Assembly: GCF_013112485.1 (NCBI RefSeq) | Contig: NZ_JABFHG010000005.1 | Location: forward strand, 62,001-126,000 | Length of the DNA: 64,000 nucleotides | Direction: 5' to 3' | Origin: Roseicella sp. DB1501 | Lineage (GTDB): Bacteria > Pseudomonadota > Alphaproteobacteria > Acetobacterales > Acetobacteraceae | Shown: piece by piece, positions 41,662-54,413 of the stretch | Numbering within the stretch: the stretch's first letter is position 1 | How the letters are laid out: every line of letters starts with the position of its first letter | Position numbers and translations under genes: made by a program | The notes under the pieces: model-generated | Database searches by the model: none | What the model saw: the letters and a program-made list of their open reading frames with translations, nothing else | What the model was told of the DNA's origin: nothing

Positions 41662-42359
41662 ACCGAGAGATACTGCTCCCGCACCGCCGCATCCTGCATC
41701 AGCGCCGCCATGCCGCCCTCCCAGCGGATGCGGCCCTTCTCGATGATGGTCGCGCGGTCGCCGACGGCGCGGGCGAAATGCAGGTTCTGCTCGGAGAGCA
41801 GGATCGACAGCCCCTCGGCCTTGAGAGCCAGGATCGCCTCGGCCATGCGCTCCACCACCACCGGGGCCAGCCCCTCGCTCGGCTCGTCGAGCAGGACCAG
41901 GCGCGGATTTCCCATCAGGGTGCGGGCGATGGTCAGCATCTGCTGCTCGCCGCCGCTCATGCGGCCGCCCGGTCGGCCGCGCATGGCGCCGAGGCTCGGG
42001 AAGAGCGCGAAGAGCCGCTCCGGCGTCCAGGCCCGCAGGCCGGGCGGCGCCGGGCGGCGGCCGACCTCGAGATTCTCCATCACCGTCAGCTCGGAGAAGA
42101 TGCGCCGCTCCTCCGGCACGTAGCCGAGGCCGAGCCGGGCGATCTCGAAGGGCGCGCGGCCGGCGATCTCCTGCCCGCGGAAGCGCACCCGCCCGGCGCA
42201 CGGCGGCACCAGCCCCATGATCGCCTTCATGGTGGTGCTCTTGCCCGCGCCGTTGCGGCCGAGCAGCACCACTACTTCGCCGGCGCCGACCGTGAGGCCG
42301 ACATCCTCCAGGATCCGGGCGCGCCCGTACTGCGCCGCGAGGCCGGAGACCTGCAGCAT
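41658..42359 (-). CDS. livF: Second-cluster LivF-type ABC ATPase
   Basis: A 233-residue cytoplasmic ATPase: Walker A GRNGAGKS, signature RMSGGEQQML, Walker B LVLLDEPSEGL. The ATG at 42359 (start MLQVSGLAAQYG) shares one base with the livG stop; a TTG one codon upstream is an alternative. It terminates at 41658, with its TAG overlapping the UPF0280 TAA on the other strand, and no terminator lies between them. Confidence 0.92.
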   Translation of the reverse strand: MLQVSGLAAQYGRARILEDVGLTVGAGEVVVLLGRNGAGKSTTMKAIMGLVPPCAGRVRFRGQEIAGRAPFEIARLGLGYVPEERRIFSELTVMENLEVGRRPAPPGLRAWTPERLFALFPSLGAMRGRPGGRMSGGEQQMLTIARTLMGNPRLVLLDEPSEGLAPVVVERMAEAILALKAEGLSILLSEQNLHFARAVGDRATIIEKGRIRWEGGMAALMQDAAVREQYLSV

Positions 42360-43117
42360 CAATGCCCGCCCTGCGTCGCGCCGGAGCCGAGATAGACCTC
42401 GCGCACGCGCGGATCGGCCCGCACCGCGGCCGGCGGCCCCTCGGCGATCGGCGCGCCGCGGTCGAGCACCAGGATGCGGTCGGCATGCACGAAGACGACA
42501 TCCATGTCGTGCTCGGTGAAGAGCACGGCGATCCGCCGCTCGCGGGCGATGCCGGCGGTCAGCGCCATCAGCGCGACGCGTTCCTGCGGCGCCATGCCGG
42601 CGGTCGGCTCGTCCATCAGCAGCAGGGCGGGATCGTTGGCCAGGGCGATGGCGAGTTCCACCCGCTTCAGGTCGCCATAGGCGAGGATGCCGCAGGGCCG
42701 CCCAGCCTGCGCCGCGATGCCGAGCCGCTCGAGCAGCGCCAGGGCCGGCGCCCGGTCCATGGCGGCGACCGGCCGCCAGAGCTGACCGAGCCGGCGGTGA
42801 TGCGACAGCAGCGCCATCTGCACGTTCTCGAGCACCGTCATCGAGCCGAAGGTGGCGGTGACCTGGAAAGTGCGGCCGACGCCGAGGCGCCAGACCTTGC
42901 GCGGCGTCAGGCCGGTGATGTCCTGCCCGCGCAGACGGACGCGGCCGGCATCGGGGCGGAGCTGGCCGTTCAGCATGTTGAAGCAGGTGGACTTGCCGGC
43001 CCCGTTGGGCCCGATCAGCGCCAGCATCTCGCCTGGCGCGACGGCGAAGGAGACGTCCCGCACCGCCTGGACGCCGCCGAAGCTCTTGCGCAGCCCCTCG
43101 GCCTCAAGCGTCGCCAT
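42359..43117 (-). CDS. livG: Second-cluster LivG-type ABC ATPase
   Basis: A 252-residue cytoplasmic ATPase with Walker A GPNGAGKS, the LivG insert GVGRTFQVTATFGSMTVLENV, and Walker B LLLMDEPTAGM. The start at 43117 lies 14 nt inside the end of the livHM gene (43104), so the genes are translationally coupled. The signature motif reads LAYGDLKRVE, a common LivG variant of LSYG. Confidence 0.92.
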   Translation of the reverse strand: MATLEAEGLRKSFGGVQAVRDVSFAVAPGEMLALIGPNGAGKSTCFNMLNGQLRPDAGRVRLRGQDITGLTPRKVWRLGVGRTFQVTATFGSMTVLENVQMALLSHHRRLGQLWRPVAAMDRAPALALLERLGIAAQAGRPCGILAYGDLKRVELAIALANDPALLLMDEPTAGMAPQERVALMALTAGIARERRIAVLFTEHDMDVVFVHADRILVLDRGAPIAEGPPAAVRADPRVREVYLGSGATQGGH

Positions 43118-44948
43118 GCCGCCCCTCCCAGCGCGCCCGGGCGGCGCCCGCCAGCCCCTGCGGGAAGAACAGCACCAGCAGGACGATGGTGGTGCCGAGG
43201 AGCAGCCGCCAGACATCGGTCAGGCGCATGAGCTGCTCCTGCAGCCCGGTATAGGCGATGGCGCCGAGGATCGGCCCGCTGAGCGTCTGCACGCCACCGA
43301 GCAGCACCATGAGCAGCGCATCGACGCTGCGCGAGATGCCGAGGAAGGTCGGGAACACGCTGCCCTTGGCATAGGCGAAGAGGCCGCCGGCGAGCCCGGC
43401 CATGGTGGCGGCGAGGGCGAAGGCCCGCCAGCGTATGGCGAAGGCGTCGATGCCGATCGTCTCCGCCCTGAGGGCGCTGTCGCGCTGCGCCCGCACCGCA
43501 TAGCCGAAGGGCGCGCGGATCACCCGCCGCAGGAACAGCGTGGCCAGCAGGCAGAGGGCGAGGGTCAGGTAGTAGTAGACCAGCCGCGGCGCCGCCCAGC
43601 GATCCGGCCAGACGCCGAGGATGCCGTTGTCGCCGCCCGTCAGCTCGACCCATTGGAAGGCCACGGACCAGGCGATCTGGGCGAAGGCGAGCGTCAGCAT
43701 GGCGGCATAGACGCCGGAGAGCCGGACGCAGAACCAGCCGAAGAGCAGGCCGCCGAGCCCCGCCGCGACGGGCGCCAAAGCGAGGCCGATCGCCATCGGC
43801 GCCAGCAGCCATTTGGCGGCGAGCGCCGCGCCATAGGCGCCGAGGCCGAAATAGGCGGCATGGCCGAAGCTCGCCATGCCGCCCGGCCCCATGATGAGGT
43901 GCAGGCTGGCGGCGAAGAGCACCAGGATGGCGATCTCGGTCAGCACCGAGAGGGCGTAGTCCCCGGCGAAGGGCGGCAGCGCGATGGCGGCGAGCAGCGC
44001 CGCGAGGCCGAGCCATATCAGGGGCCGCGGCGTCGGGCCGATGACCGGTTCGGCCGCCTGTCCGGCCGCGGCCGGCGCCTGCGGCCGGCCGAGCAGCCCG
44101 TGCGGCCGCAGGATGAGCACCACGGCCATCACCAGGAAGACCAGCACCAGGGTGATCTTCGGCAGGATGAGGATGCCGAGGGCGTGCAGCTCGCCGATCA
44201 GCAGGGCGGCGAGCGCCGCGCCCGTCAGGCTGCCCAGCCCGCCCACCACCACCACGACGAAGGCCTCGGCGATGATGGTGAGGTCCATGCCGAGATTGAC
44301 GCTCTCCCGAGGCAGTTGCAGCGCGCCGCCGAGCCCGGCGAGGCAGGAGCCGAGGAAGAAGACGGTGGTGAAGAGCATGCGCTGGTTGACGCCGAGCGCG
44401 CCGACCATCTCGCGGTCCTGCGTCGCGGCCCGCACCAGCGTGCCCCAGCGGGTGCGGTGAAACAGCAGGTGCAGCAGGAAGAGGACCACCGGCCCCACCG
44501 CGATCAGGAACAGCTCGTAATCCGGGAAGCGCAGGCCGAGGATCATCGTGCCGCCGCGCAGCCCTGGCGCCCGCGGCCCGAGCAGGTCCTGCGGCCCCCA
44601 GAGGAGCAGCGCGAGGTCCTGGACGATGAGCACGACGCCGAAGGTCGCCAGCAACTGGAACAGCTCCGGCGCCCGGTAGATGCGGCGGAGCAGCAGCATC
44701 TCGACCGCGGCGCCCATCAGCCCGACGCAGAGCGCCGCCGCCAGGATGCCGCCCCAGAAGCCGAGATGGCCGCGCGGCAGGCTGGTGACGAGGCTCCAGG
44801 CGAGATAGGCGCCGAGCATGTAGAAGGAGCCATGCGCGAAGTTGACGATGCGGCTGACGCCGAAGATGACCGTCAGCCCGCTCGCCACCAGGAAGAGCGA
44901 CGAGGCGCTGGCCAGGCCGCTGAGCGCCTGGAGGGCCAGGGTCTCCAA
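43104..44948 (-). CDS. Fused LivH-LivM ABC permease
   Basis: A 614-residue inner-membrane protein joining LivH (about 1-290, with NFAHGSFYMLGAYLAW and VVVVGGLGSLTGA) and LivM (about 325-600, with ASFGHAAYFGLGAYG and LLMVLLGGVQTLSGP) through a Pro/Ala linker (PQAPAAAGQAAEPV). This would supply both channel subunits in one chain. I chose the TTG at 44948, 10 nt after the receptor stop, because it gives a normal LivH N-terminus (ETLALQALSGL); the next ATG upstream (45023) would overlap the receptor and add a basic tail. Confidence 0.88.
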   Translation of the reverse strand: METLALQALSGLASASSLFLVASGLTVIFGVSRIVNFAHGSFYMLGAYLAWSLVTSLPRGHLGFWGGILAAALCVGLMGAAVEMLLLRRIYRAPELFQLLATFGVVLIVQDLALLLWGPQDLLGPRAPGLRGGTMILGLRFPDYELFLIAVGPVVLFLLHLLFHRTRWGTLVRAATQDREMVGALGVNQRMLFTTVFFLGSCLAGLGGALQLPRESVNLGMDLTIIAEAFVVVVVGGLGSLTGAALAALLIGELHALGILILPKITLVLVFLVMAVVLILRPHGLLGRPQAPAAAGQAAEPVIGPTPRPLIWLGLAALLAAIALPPFAGDYALSVLTEIAILVLFAASLHLIMGPGGMASFGHAAYFGLGAYGAALAAKWLLAPMAIGLALAPVAAGLGGLLFGWFCVRLSGVYAAMLTLAFAQIAWSVAFQWVELTGGDNGILGVWPDRWAAPRLVYYYLTLALCLLATLFLRRVIRAPFGYAVRAQRDSALRAETIGIDAFAIRWRAFALAATMAGLAGGLFAYAKGSVFPTFLGISRSVDALLMVLLGGVQTLSGPILGAIAYTGLQEQLMRLTDVWRLLLGTTIVLLVLFFPQGLAGAARARWEGRHGDA

Positions 44949-44958
44949 GGCGCCGGGA

Positions 44959-46173
44959 TCAGCTCTGCGGCCGGAGCGTGCGGACCGTCTCGTCCGGCGG
45001 CAGGAAGTCCTTGCCGTCGGCATAGTGCCAGTCGGCCATGGTGCCCCTGCCGTTCTTCAGCACGGTGCGGCCGACGAAGGCGCCCATGGTCGATTGGTGG
45101 TCGATGGCCCGGAACTCCACCGGCCCGAAGACGGAGCCGAAGCGCAGGCCGGCCATGGCATCCACCATTGCCTCGGATTCCACCGCTGGCGCCTTGCGCA
45201 GCATGGCGGCGATCGCCATGACCGTGTCGTGCCCGACGACGCTGCCGAGGCGCGGATGGTCGTTCCAGCGCTTCCGGTAGGCGTCGCGGAAGGCGGCATG
45301 CTCCGGCGTGTTCACCTGGTCCCAGGGATAGCCGGTGACGATCCAGTTCTCCGGCGCCTCGTCCTGCAGCGGGTCGAGATACTCCGGTTCGCCGGTCAGC
45401 AGCGAAACGACGCGCCGCCCCTCGAACAGCCCGCGGGTCAGGCCCTGGCGGACGAAATTGGTGAGATCGGCGCCGAAGGTGACGTTGAAGATCGCCTCCG
45501 GATTCGCCGCGGCGAGCGCCTGCACGGTCGCGCCGGCATCGATGCGGCCGAGCGCCGGGAACTGCTCGGCGACGAAGGCGACCTCCGGCCGGGCGCGCGT
45601 CAGCAGCTCCTTGAACCAGCGCACCGCCGACTGGCCGTATTCGTAATTCGGCGCGACGCAAGCCCAGCGCTTCGCCGGCAGCTTCGCCGCCTGCTCCACC
45701 AGCATGGCGGACTGCATGTAGGTGCTGGCGCGCAGCCGGAAGGTGTAGCGGTTGCCCCGCGACCAGACGAGCGCATCCGTCAGCGGCTCGGAGGCCAGGT
45801 AGAGCATGCGGTTTTGGTTGGCATAGTCCGAGATGGCGAGGCCGACATTCGACAGGAAGCCGCCGGCGAGCAGCGCGACCTTCTCGGCATTCGCCAGCTC
45901 GCCCGCCAGGCGCACCGCATCCTCCGGCTTGCCGCCATCGTCGCGATGCACCGTCTCCAGCCGTCGGCCGTTGATGCCGCCGGCGGCGTTCACCTGCTCC
46001 AGCGCCAGGGTCCAGCCGTTGCGGTAGGGCAGCAGGAAGGCCGGCTGCGCGGTGTAGCTGTTGATCTCGCCGATCCGGATCGGGCCGGCCTGGGCCCGGC
46101 CGAGCGCCGGCGCCCCCAATGCCATGCCGGCACCTGCCAGGATCTGGCGGCGCCCGAACCACCGAACCGTCAT
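44959..46173 (-). CDS. Liv-type ABC solute-binding protein, second cluster
   Basis: A 404-residue periplasmic receptor of the Peripla_BP_6 fold. The signal includes RRQILAGAGMALGAPALG (Tat-like), and the mature start PIRIGEINSYTAQPAFLLPY is different from the array of four at 22-27 kb. Typical blocks: LAGGFLSNVGLAISDYANQ and VVGHDTVMAIAAMLR. ATG 46173 has GGGGGCG upstream; the frame continues to 46221 without a signal peptide. It heads the operon receptor-livHM-livG-livF next to the nicotinate-type genes, so its ligand may be an N-heterocycle or a carboxylate (inference). Confidence 0.9.
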   Translation of the reverse strand: MTVRWFGRRQILAGAGMALGAPALGRAQAGPIRIGEINSYTAQPAFLLPYRNGWTLALEQVNAAGGINGRRLETVHRDDGGKPEDAVRLAGELANAEKVALLAGGFLSNVGLAISDYANQNRMLYLASEPLTDALVWSRGNRYTFRLRASTYMQSAMLVEQAAKLPAKRWACVAPNYEYGQSAVRWFKELLTRARPEVAFVAEQFPALGRIDAGATVQALAAANPEAIFNVTFGADLTNFVRQGLTRGLFEGRRVVSLLTGEPEYLDPLQDEAPENWIVTGYPWDQVNTPEHAAFRDAYRKRWNDHPRLGSVVGHDTVMAIAAMLRKAPAVESEAMVDAMAGLRFGSVFGPVEFRAIDHQSTMGAFVGRTVLKNGRGTMADWHYADGKDFLPPDETVRTLRPQS

Positions 46174-46198
46174 ATCGCCCCCGGTCGCGTCACATGCT

Positions 46199-46250
46199 GC
46201 GATGCGGGCATGCAACCGCAACGCCCCCGGCGGCGCAAGACCCTGGGGGC
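46199..46250 (-). other. Two hairpins between peroxiredoxin and receptor genes
   Basis: GCGG/CCGC with GCG/CGC flanks (46199-46224), then GCCCCC/GGGGGC (46223-46250) just after the peroxiredoxin stop on the minus strand. The second is the likely peroxiredoxin terminator. Confidence 0.4.
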
Positions 46251-46252
46251 CG

Positions 46253-46879
46253 TTACTTCACCTCAACGTAACGCAAATAGGGCTTCTTCGCCTCCCAACC
46301 CTGGGGGAACAGCGCCTTCGCCTGCTCGTCCGGGATGGAGGGCGGGATGATGCCGCGCTCGCCCGGCCGCCAGTTCACCGGCGTCGCCACCTTGGCGCGG
46401 TCAGTGAGCTGCAGGCTGTCGATGACCCGCAGGATCTCGTCGAAATTCCGCCCGGTGCTCGGCGGATAGACCATGAAGAGCCGCACCTTCTTCTGCGGAT
46501 CGATGACGAAGACAGTGCGCACGGTGATGCTGGGATCGGCCTGCGGATGCACCATGCCGTAGAGGTTCGAGACCGTCCTCTCCGGGTCCGCGATCATCGG
46601 GAAATTCACCGCATGGCCCTGGGTCTCGGCGATATCCGCCTCCCAGCCGGCATGGCTCTCGACCGGATCGACCGAGAGGCCGATGACCTTGACGCCGCGC
46701 CGGTCGAATTCCGGCTTCAGCCGCGCCGTCTCGCCAAGCTCGGTCGTGCAGACCGGCGTGTAGTCCTTCGGGTGGCTGAACAATACGCCCCAGGCGCCGC
46801 CGAGCCAGTCATGGAAGCGGATGCGGCCCTGGGTGGTGTCGGCCTCGAAATCGGGTGCGGTCTGGCCGAGTTGGATCAT
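46253..46879 (-). CDS. 1-Cys peroxiredoxin (Prx6 type)
   Basis: A 208-residue thiol peroxidase. The peroxidatic cysteine is C44 in DYTPVCTTE; there is no other cysteine in the protein, so it works as a 1-Cys enzyme and needs an external reductant. The long C-terminal domain (IDSLQLTDRAKVATPVNW...) is typical of the Prx6 group. Cytoplasmic; reduces H2O2 and organic hydroperoxides. It stands alone between a large hairpin upstream (46909-46976) and a terminator downstream. Confidence 0.93.
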   Translation of the reverse strand: MIQLGQTAPDFEADTTQGRIRFHDWLGGAWGVLFSHPKDYTPVCTTELGETARLKPEFDRRGVKVIGLSVDPVESHAGWEADIAETQGHAVNFPMIADPERTVSNLYGMVHPQADPSITVRTVFVIDPQKKVRLFMVYPPSTGRNFDEILRVIDSLQLTDRAKVATPVNWRPGERGIIPPSIPDEQAKALFPQGWEAKKPYLRYVEVK

Positions 46880-46908
46880 GGATCGGGTTTTCCCTCCTGC
46901 CTGGGCGG

Positions 46909-46976
46909 CCGCCGGCCGCTCCCCGCGTCACCTTGGAAGGCCAGCCGGCCATCGCAAGGTGCCGCGGGGCCGGCGG
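46909..46976 (-). terminator. Long nested hairpin ending the acyl-CoA operon
   Basis: Arms CCGCCGG/CCGGCGG, CCCCGCG/CGCGGGG and CACCTTG/CAAGGTG nest around GGCC/GGCC, 21 bp in total with a 5-nt bulge and one mismatch. It starts 2 nt after the acyl-CoA dehydrogenase stop on the minus strand. No U-tract. Confidence 0.6.
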
Positions 46977-46978
46977 GA

Positions 46979-48124
46979 TCACGCGGCGGCGACCAGCCCG
47001 CCGGTGTCGGAGAGGAAGCGGACCCAGTAATCCGCATCGCCGAAGGTGCCGTCATTCACTGTCAGCCGCTTGAAGTAATGCCCCACGGCATACTCCATCG
47101 TCATGGCGATGCCGCCATGCAACTGGATCGACTGCTGCCCGACGAAGCGCGCCGAGCGGCCGATCTGCACCTTGACCGAGGCCATGTTCTTGCGCCGCTC
47201 GGCCGGGTCCCGCTCCTCCACGCCCATGGCGGCGAAGTAGGACATGCTGCGCGCCTGCTCGAGCTGAACGAGCATGTCGGCGGCGCGGTGCTGCAGCGCC
47301 TGGAAGCTGCCGATCGGGCGGTCGAACTGCTTGCGGGTCTTCATGTAGTCGATCGTCATGTCATGCGCGACCTGCATGCAGCCGACCGCCTCCGCGGCCA
47401 GCGCCACAATGGTCTCGTCCACCACCTGATCGACCAGCGGCAGCCCGTCCTCGGGGTTGCCGAGCACCGCCTCGGCCTGGGCGTTGGAGAGTTCCACTTC
47501 GGCGGCGCGCTGCCCGTCCACGGTGCGATAGGCGCGGCGGGTAACACCTGGCCCCGCGGCATCGACGAGGAAGACGCCGATACCCCGGCGGTCGCGCTGG
47601 CCGCCCGCGGTGCGGGCGGTGACGATCAGCTTCCCGGCGCTGTCGCCATGGACGACCATGCCCTTGCGGCCGTTCAGCACCCAGGACGAGCCGTCCCGCT
47701 TCGCCGTCGTCGCCACGTCGTTCAGGTCGTAGCGGGACTGCCGCTCGGTATGCGCGAAGGCGAGGCGCAGCTCGCCGCCGGCGATCTGCGGCACCAGCGT
47801 GCCGCGCAGCTCGGCCGTCGCGCCGTGGCGGAGGAAGCCGCCGCCGGTGACGACGGTCGGGATCCAGGGCTCGAGCGCGATCGCCTTGCCGAGCTGCTCG
47901 GCCACGAGCATCGTCTCGACATGGCTGCCGCCGAAGCCGCCCTCATCCTCGGCGAAGGGCAGGCCGAGCAGGCCGAGCTCGGCATACTGCGCCCAGATCT
48001 CCTTGCTCCAGCCCTCCGGCGACGCCATGAAGGCCTTGCGCTGCTCGAAGCCGTACCGGTCGGTCAGCAGCCGGGCCACGCTGTCCTGGAGGAGGCGCTG
48101 CTCCTCGGTCAGATCGAAATCCAT
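46979..48124 (-). CDS. Acyl-CoA dehydrogenase 1
   Basis: A 381-residue FAD acyl-CoA dehydrogenase that introduces an alpha-beta double bond. The N-terminal helical domain (MDFDLTEEQRLLQDSV), the middle beta domain (FAHTERQSRYDL, WVLNGRKGMVVHG) and the C-terminal domain are all present. A glutamate in the common catalytic-base position is E344 (GGIAMTMEYAVG). It starts 5 nt after the stop of the second dehydrogenase, and the two may form a heteromeric enzyme. Last gene of the beta-oxidation-like operon. Confidence 0.9.
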   Translation of the reverse strand: MDFDLTEEQRLLQDSVARLLTDRYGFEQRKAFMASPEGWSKEIWAQYAELGLLGLPFAEDEGGFGGSHVETMLVAEQLGKAIALEPWIPTVVTGGGFLRHGATAELRGTLVPQIAGGELRLAFAHTERQSRYDLNDVATTAKRDGSSWVLNGRKGMVVHGDSAGKLIVTARTAGGQRDRRGIGVFLVDAAGPGVTRRAYRTVDGQRAAEVELSNAQAEAVLGNPEDGLPLVDQVVDETIVALAAEAVGCMQVAHDMTIDYMKTRKQFDRPIGSFQALQHRAADMLVQLEQARSMSYFAAMGVEERDPAERRKNMASVKVQIGRSARFVGQQSIQLHGGIAMTMEYAVGHYFKRLTVNDGTFGDADYWVRFLSDTGGLVAAA

Positions 48125-48129
48125 GTGCG

Positions 48130-49332
<1,203 letters not shown>

Positions 49333-49357
49333 GGCTCTCTCCCCGTGACTCTGTCTC

Positions 49358-51021
49358 TCAACCGGCGGCGCCGCGGCGCCGCTCCTCCTCGATCAGCTCA
49401 AGCTTCGCCAGCTTGCCGACCGGCGTGCGCGGCAGCGTCTCCCGGATTTCGAGCGCCGCGGGCAGTTCGTGCCGGCCGAGCCGGTCGGCCAGGAAGAGCC
49501 GGAGCCCCTCCAGCGTGAAGGGCACGGCGCCGGGCCGCAGCGTGACGAAGGCCTTGGCCGCTTGCCCGCGATAGGCATCGGCGATCCCGATCACGGCGCA
49601 TTCGGCCACGTCCGGATGGGCGTGGATCGCTTCCTCGATCAGCCGCGGATAGACGTTGAAGCCGCCGCAGAGGATCATCTCCTTCTTCCGGTCCGTCAGG
49701 ACGAAGACGCCGTCGCGCTCCATATGCCCGATATCGCCGGTGAGGAAGAAGCCGTCACGGAAGGCCTGGGCCGTCGCCTCGGGCTGCCGCCAGTAGCCGG
49801 CGAAGAGGTTGGGGCCTCGGATCGCGATCTCGCCCGTCTCGCCCGGCGGCAGCACCCGCCCCGGATCGTCGAGGGCCACGATGCGCATCTCGATCCCCGG
49901 CAGCGGCACGCCGACCGTGCCGGGGCGGGGCGGCGCGCCCTCCCAGTTCGGCTGGCTCGTGCCGGCCGGCGCCGTCTCGGTCATGCCCCAGCCGGCGCCG
50001 ATGCGCTTGCCGGTGATGCGCTCGAACCGCGCCGCCACCTCCGCCGGCAGGGCGGCGCCGCCCGAGGCCGCGCCCTTCAGCGAGGAAAGGTCGGCCCGGT
50101 CGATCCGCGGATGGTTGGCGAGCGCGATCCACATGGTCGGCACGCCGCACATGTCGCTCGCCCGCCGCTCCTCGATGTCGCGCAGCACGGCATCGGCGTC
50201 GAAGCGGGCATGCAGCAGCATCTCGTCGCCGCGGCGCAGCGAGGTCAGCAGATCGACGGTGAAGGCGTAGATGTGAAACAGCGGCAGCACGCAGATGACG
50301 CGCCGCTGCCGCCGCTCCGCCTCCGGCCCGCGGCCGCCATTCCAGAGCCCGTATTGCGCGCAGGCGGCGGTCAGGTTGCCATGGGTCAGCATGGCGCCCT
50401 TGGGCAGGCCGGTGGTGCCGCCGGTATATTGCAGCAGCATGACGTCGCCGGGCGCGACGGCTGGCAGTGATGCCGGCTCGGGCGCGCGCAGCCAGTCCTC
50501 GAGCCGCAGCGCCCCGGGCGGCACCGGCGCCGAGGCCGGCCCCTCGCCCCAACGGGCGTCGTCGCCGACCGCCAGCGCCTCCACCAGCCCCTCGGCCTGC
50601 AGCAGGCCGGCGAGCCGCAACAGCCCCTCCTGCGCCAGCGTCACCAGCAGCCGCGCGCCGCTGTCCTGCAGCTTGTGGCGGATGGTGCGCGGCGCATCGA
50701 GGGGCGAGAGCTGCGTCACCCGGAGCCCGGCGAGCGCCGCGCCGAAGACCACCGCCGGATGGAAGGCGGTGTTGCCGAGCAGCAGCGCGATGCCGTTGCG
50801 CGCCGCGGGCAGCGCGAGCAGCGCTCCGGCGACGCGCCGCGCCATCGCCTGCAACTCCGCATAGGTGATCGCGGCGTCGCGGTAGCGCAGCGCGACGCGC
50901 GGCCCGTGCTCGGCCGCGCTCCGCGCCAGCAATTGCCCGAGCGTCCCGGTCTCGATGGGGGCGCCCCAATCGAGGCCGGGCGGATAGGCCGCCTCCCAGG
51001 GGAAGGGGCGCCCTTGCGTCA

Positions 51022-51022
<1 letters not shown>
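49358..51022 (-). CDS. AMP-dependent acyl-CoA synthetase/ligase
   Basis: A 554-residue adenylate-forming enzyme that activates a carboxylic acid to its CoA ester. The P-loop-like motif YTGGTTGLPKGAMLTHGN (about 190-210), the GWGMTETAP motif, the TGDIGHMERDG hinge region and the C-terminal catalytic Lys in RTPVGKLAKLE are all present. Substrate (fatty or aromatic acid) unclear. The ATG at 51022 shares one base with the stop of the upstream fusion gene. Confidence 0.9.
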
Positions 51023-53109
<2,087 letters not shown>

Positions 53110-53180
53110 GGCTCCCCTCCGTAAGTTCTTGATTTCGGGTGTGTGCTCGGGCCGCAGTCTCGTGCCCCGTCCCGTCCGCG

Positions 53181-53723
53181 TCAACCGCCGCCGATCGCCC
53201 CGAGCTGTTGCAGCATCGCGTAGAACAGCCCCGCCGCCAGCAACACCCAGTAGGGGCTGACCCCGCGCAGCAGGGCCCAGGCGCTGACGCCGAGCGTCGC
53301 CAGCTCCAGCCAGCCGGCGCCGTCGGCGCGCAGCAGGGTCAGCACCCCGGCGAAGATCAGGCCGACGGCGAGCGGCGCCAGCCCGCGCTCGATCACCCGC
53401 CGCAACGGCCCGTCGCCGCGCCGGTGCCACCAATGCCCGATGGCGAGCAGCAGCAGGGAGGAGGGCAGGTAGAGGGCGAGCGCCGCGACCAGCGCGCCAA
53501 GGAACCCCGCCGCCTGCCAGCCGACCAGCGCGCCGATCAGCGAGCCGGGGCCGGGCGCGGCGCGCGAGATGGCGAAGAGATCGGTGAACATCCCCGCCGG
53601 CATCCAGCGATGCACCTCGACCGCCTGGCGCTGCATCTCGGCGAAGATCGAGGGCCCGCCGCCGAGCGAGACGAGCGAGAGCGGCGCGAAGACCAGGATC
53701 AGCGCGAGCAGGCGCTCAGGCAT
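53181..53723 (-). CDS. chrA: Chromate transporter family protein, half 2
   Basis: A 180-residue inner-membrane protein with about five helices and the CHR-family block SRAAPGPGSLIGALVGWQ after FAPLSLVSLGGGPSIFAEM. Short CHR proteins occur as pairs that together equal full-length ChrA; they export chromate or act in sulfate-like anion exchange. It overlaps its partner by 8 nt. Confidence 0.85.
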   Translation of the reverse strand: MPERLLALILVFAPLSLVSLGGGPSIFAEMQRQAVEVHRWMPAGMFTDLFAISRAAPGPGSLIGALVGWQAAGFLGALVAALALYLPSSLLLLAIGHWWHRRGDGPLRRVIERGLAPLAVGLIFAGVLTLLRADGAGWLELATLGVSAWALLRGVSPYWVLLAAGLFYAMLQQLGAIGGG

Positions 53724-54270
53724 GCCGGCCGAACCGCGCCGCGAGGCCGATGCTGACCGGGCCGAGGACCAGCATCACCGGGACCATCGGCAGGCGCAGC
53801 ACGCCGACCGCGAGGAAGGTCGCCAGCACCACCGCCCAGGACCACAGCCCCCGCATCCGCCGCGCCGTGCGCAGGCCGACGGTGAGCGAGTTGGCAAGCC
53901 CCGCCGCGGCGACGCCGGAGAGCACCACGCCCAGCCCGGCCATGCCGCCGAGCCGGCCGTAGAGCAGGGCGAGGCCGAGGATGAACAGGAAGGGCGGCCC
54001 GAGGATGCCGAGGAAGGCCATGGCGGCGCCGGCCCAGCCGCGCAGCTGCTGGCCGATATAGAGGGCGAGGTTGACGCTGTTCGGCCCCGGCAGCACCTGG
54101 CCGAGCGCGATGCCGGCCAGGAAGCGCTCCTCGGCCATCCAGCCGCGCTTCTCGACGATCTCCCGATGCATCCAGCCTGGCAGCCCGCCGCCGAAGCTGG
54201 CCATGCCGATGGCGCCGAAGACGCGCAGGATCTCGAGGAGCGGCGCCTGCGGGCGCTGGGAGTTCGACAC
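53716..54270 (-). CDS. chrA: Chromate transporter family protein, half 1
   Basis: A 184-residue inner-membrane protein with the CHR signature FGAIGMASFGGGLPGWMHREIVEKRGW and GIALGQVLPGPNSVNLALYIG. It is the N-terminal-type half of a split ChrA pair. I chose the GTG at 54270 (start SNSQRPQAPLLEILRVFG) because the frame upstream lacks a signal or domain. The 143 nt between it and the divergent lipoprotein gene show no motif I can name. Confidence 0.83.
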   Translation of the reverse strand: MSNSQRPQAPLLEILRVFGAIGMASFGGGLPGWMHREIVEKRGWMAEERFLAGIALGQVLPGPNSVNLALYIGQQLRGWAGAAMAFLGILGPPFLFILGLALLYGRLGGMAGLGVVLSGVAAAGLANSLTVGLRTARRMRGLWSWAVVLATFLAVGVLRLPMVPVMLVLGPVSIGLAARFGRHA

Positions 54271-54413
54271 GGCCGGTCCGCCTGGCTGGGGGTCTCCGCT
54301 TCTCCCCCGGCGGCGGCGGGCTGTCGAGCCGACTCGCCTGCCCCGGCCTCTCTGCCTTGGCCTCGCCACCTTCGCGCCGCCGGAAGGCCGCGGGCGGGCG
54401 GCAGGCTGGGCGC

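Noticed and set aside
42852-45221. A 789-codon plus-strand frame opposite the fused LivHM gene
   Set aside because: Glu/Gln/Arg-rich antisense shadow of a real permease; no start signal or domain.
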